A DNA stretch of 8,489 bases from Spirochaetaceae bacterium (GTDB lineage Bacteria > Spirochaetota > Spirochaetia > UBA9216). The notes beneath the pieces were generated by a model. The model was not told the origin of the DNA. It saw only the letters and a list, made by a program, of their open reading frames with translations, and did no database searches. Of this stretch, positions 7,771-8,489 are shown piece by piece. The stretch covers positions 1 through 8,489 of the forward strand of contig JAQQAK010000106.1 of assembly GCA_028527945.1 (NCBI GenBank). The letters run 5' to 3'. Each line of letters opens with the position of its first letter. The first letter of the stretch is position 1. The position numbers and the translations under genes were made by a program.

Positions 7771-8489
7771 TTAGAAAAGTAGGTTTTCAAGTTCTCTTGG
7801 GGCTGTTGTAATGCTTCTGCATCCGTCTGCTGTTATTATAACTGTATCAGAATGTCGAAAACCTCCAACTCCCGGAATATAAATTCCCGGCTCAATGGAA
7901 TACACCATCCCTTCTTTTAGAATAAGTTCGTTATTGAATGTTAAATACGGCTCTTCATGCTCACTGAGTCCCAAACCATGTCCAATTCTATGTTGAACAT
8001 AATCTCCGTAACCAGCTTCTTCAAAGACTCTGAAAGAGGCAATGTCTACATCTTTTGCTTTTATTCCTGGTTTTACGGTAGCAAATCCAACAGCCTGAGC
8101 CTTTATGGCCAATTCAAGGCAGCGTTTTTGCTCTTCAGTAGGTTTCCCTATCAAGAATGTTCGTTCGTTTTCAGCTCTATAGCCATTAATCCACACCTGT
8201 CTGCTGTGAACACAGATATCGTTGTCTTCGAATTTTCTTGTACTTGAATAGAGGTGGGGCATGGAGCTTCGCTCAATACCGGAGCAGGTCCAGTTGTCAT
8301 AGCCTACGATTTTGTCAGGAAATTCTTCTGAACCAACTTCAAGTAATCGTCGGTCTCCGAATGAGTCAAATTCAAGCTCACTTATTCCACTCTTGATGTT
8401 ATCAAGTGAAGCTTTAATTGCTATGTCAGAAAGCCTTCCGGCCTGATCTAACCAGTAGATTTCTTCTTCATCTTTAACAGCCCGCATTT
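7771..8489 (-). CDS. M24-family (aminopeptidase P / prolidase-like) protein with altered metal-binding residues; 5' end outside window
   Basis: This is the catalytic 'pita-bread' domain of an M24 protein. The 238 residues from the last in-frame Met begin with MRAVKDEEEI, the usual linker between the N-terminal creatinase-type domain and the catalytic domain ('lR.vK...Ei'). That Met is therefore probably internal, and roughly 120-130 residues lie beyond the window. Family blocks present are MPH (76-78), NGYRAENERTF (101-111), IGHGLGLSEHEEP (168-180), YSIEPGIYIPG (196-206) and GGFRHSDTV (208-216). Counting from P. furiosus prolidase ligands (D209, D220, H284, E313, E327), the same spacing falls on S95, E106, H170, E199 and S213, so only His and one Glu are kept unchanged. 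It may be a metal-poor or metal-free hydrolase, as creatinase is, or an inactive protein. It is the first visible gene of the transporter operon, 94 nt before the binding-protein gene. Confidence 0.87.
   Translation of the reverse strand, partial: MRAVKDEEEIYWLDQAGRLSDIAIKASLDNIKSGISELEFDSFGDRRLLEVGSEEFPDKIVGYDNWTCSGIERSSMPHLYSSTRKFEDNDICVHSRQVWINGYRAENERTFLIGKPTEEQKRCLELAIKAQAVGFATVKPGIKAKDVDIASFRVFEEAGYGDYVQHRIGHGLGLSEHEEPYLTFNNELILKEGMVYSIEPGIYIPGVGGFRHSDTVIITADGCRSITTAPRELENLLF

Noticed and set aside
7771..8487. Treating the Met at 8487 as the true start of the M24 gene, giving a short stand-alone catalytic domain.
   Set aside because: The sequence starting there is the inter-domain linker of two-domain M24 proteins, and only 2 nt remain before the window edge, so no Shine-Dalgarno site or upstream stop can be seen. 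A partial gene is the safer reading.
1..8489. Search for CRISPR arrays, tRNA or rRNA genes, insertion sequences, transposases, phage attachment sites and direct repeats.
   Set aside because: No regularly spaced repeats, tRNA cloverleaf, transposase-like protein or long direct repeat was seen. All gaps are under 170 nt and contain only the hairpins listed.

Overview
The window is a peptide uptake and breakdown locus from a low-GC bacterium. All coding regions are ordinary bacterial genes with clear Shine-Dalgarno sites. The intact solute-binding protein carries a lipobox, so it is lipid-anchored, as is usual in Gram-positive bacteria and spirochaetes. A Clostridia-like or Treponema-like anaerobe would fit, but the sequence alone does not settle the phylum.

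Layout: (1) At the left edge on the + strand is the C-terminal part of an OppA-type peptide-binding protein, cut by the window start. A strong hairpin plus T-tract terminator follows it (951-1000). (2) Next on the + strand is a complete M19 dipeptidase (1030-2013) with every zinc ligand in place. (3) A convergent gap (2014-2180) holds a likely shared terminator. (4) The rest is one − strand gene cluster, read right to left: an M24 'pita-bread' hydrolase (partial, running off the right edge), a lipoprotein substrate-binding protein, two permeases (DppB-like, then DppC-like), and a single 688-residue protein fusing both ATPases (DppD-DppF / GsiA type). The last three genes are 1 nt apart or overlap by 4 nt, so they are almost certainly co-transcribed and translationally coupled. 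The binding-protein gene is set off on both sides by intercistronic hairpins.

How it works together: the lipoprotein captures a peptide or peptide-like solute, the two permeases form the channel, and the fused ATPase drives import. The M24 and M19 enzymes are plausible cytoplasmic processors of the imported material. The order peptidase-like gene, binding protein, two permeases and fused dual ATPase resembles the composition of the E. coli iaaA-gsiABCD locus (glutathione import), although gene order differs and the substrate here is unknown.

I see no clearly new biological system. The point most worth following is the M24 protein: aligned by exact spacing to prolidase, it has replaced three of the five canonical metal ligands, so it may not be a conventional metallopeptidase. 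The hairpin after the binding-protein gene is also notable, because its T-tract lies on the side that would terminate antisense rather than sense transcription.
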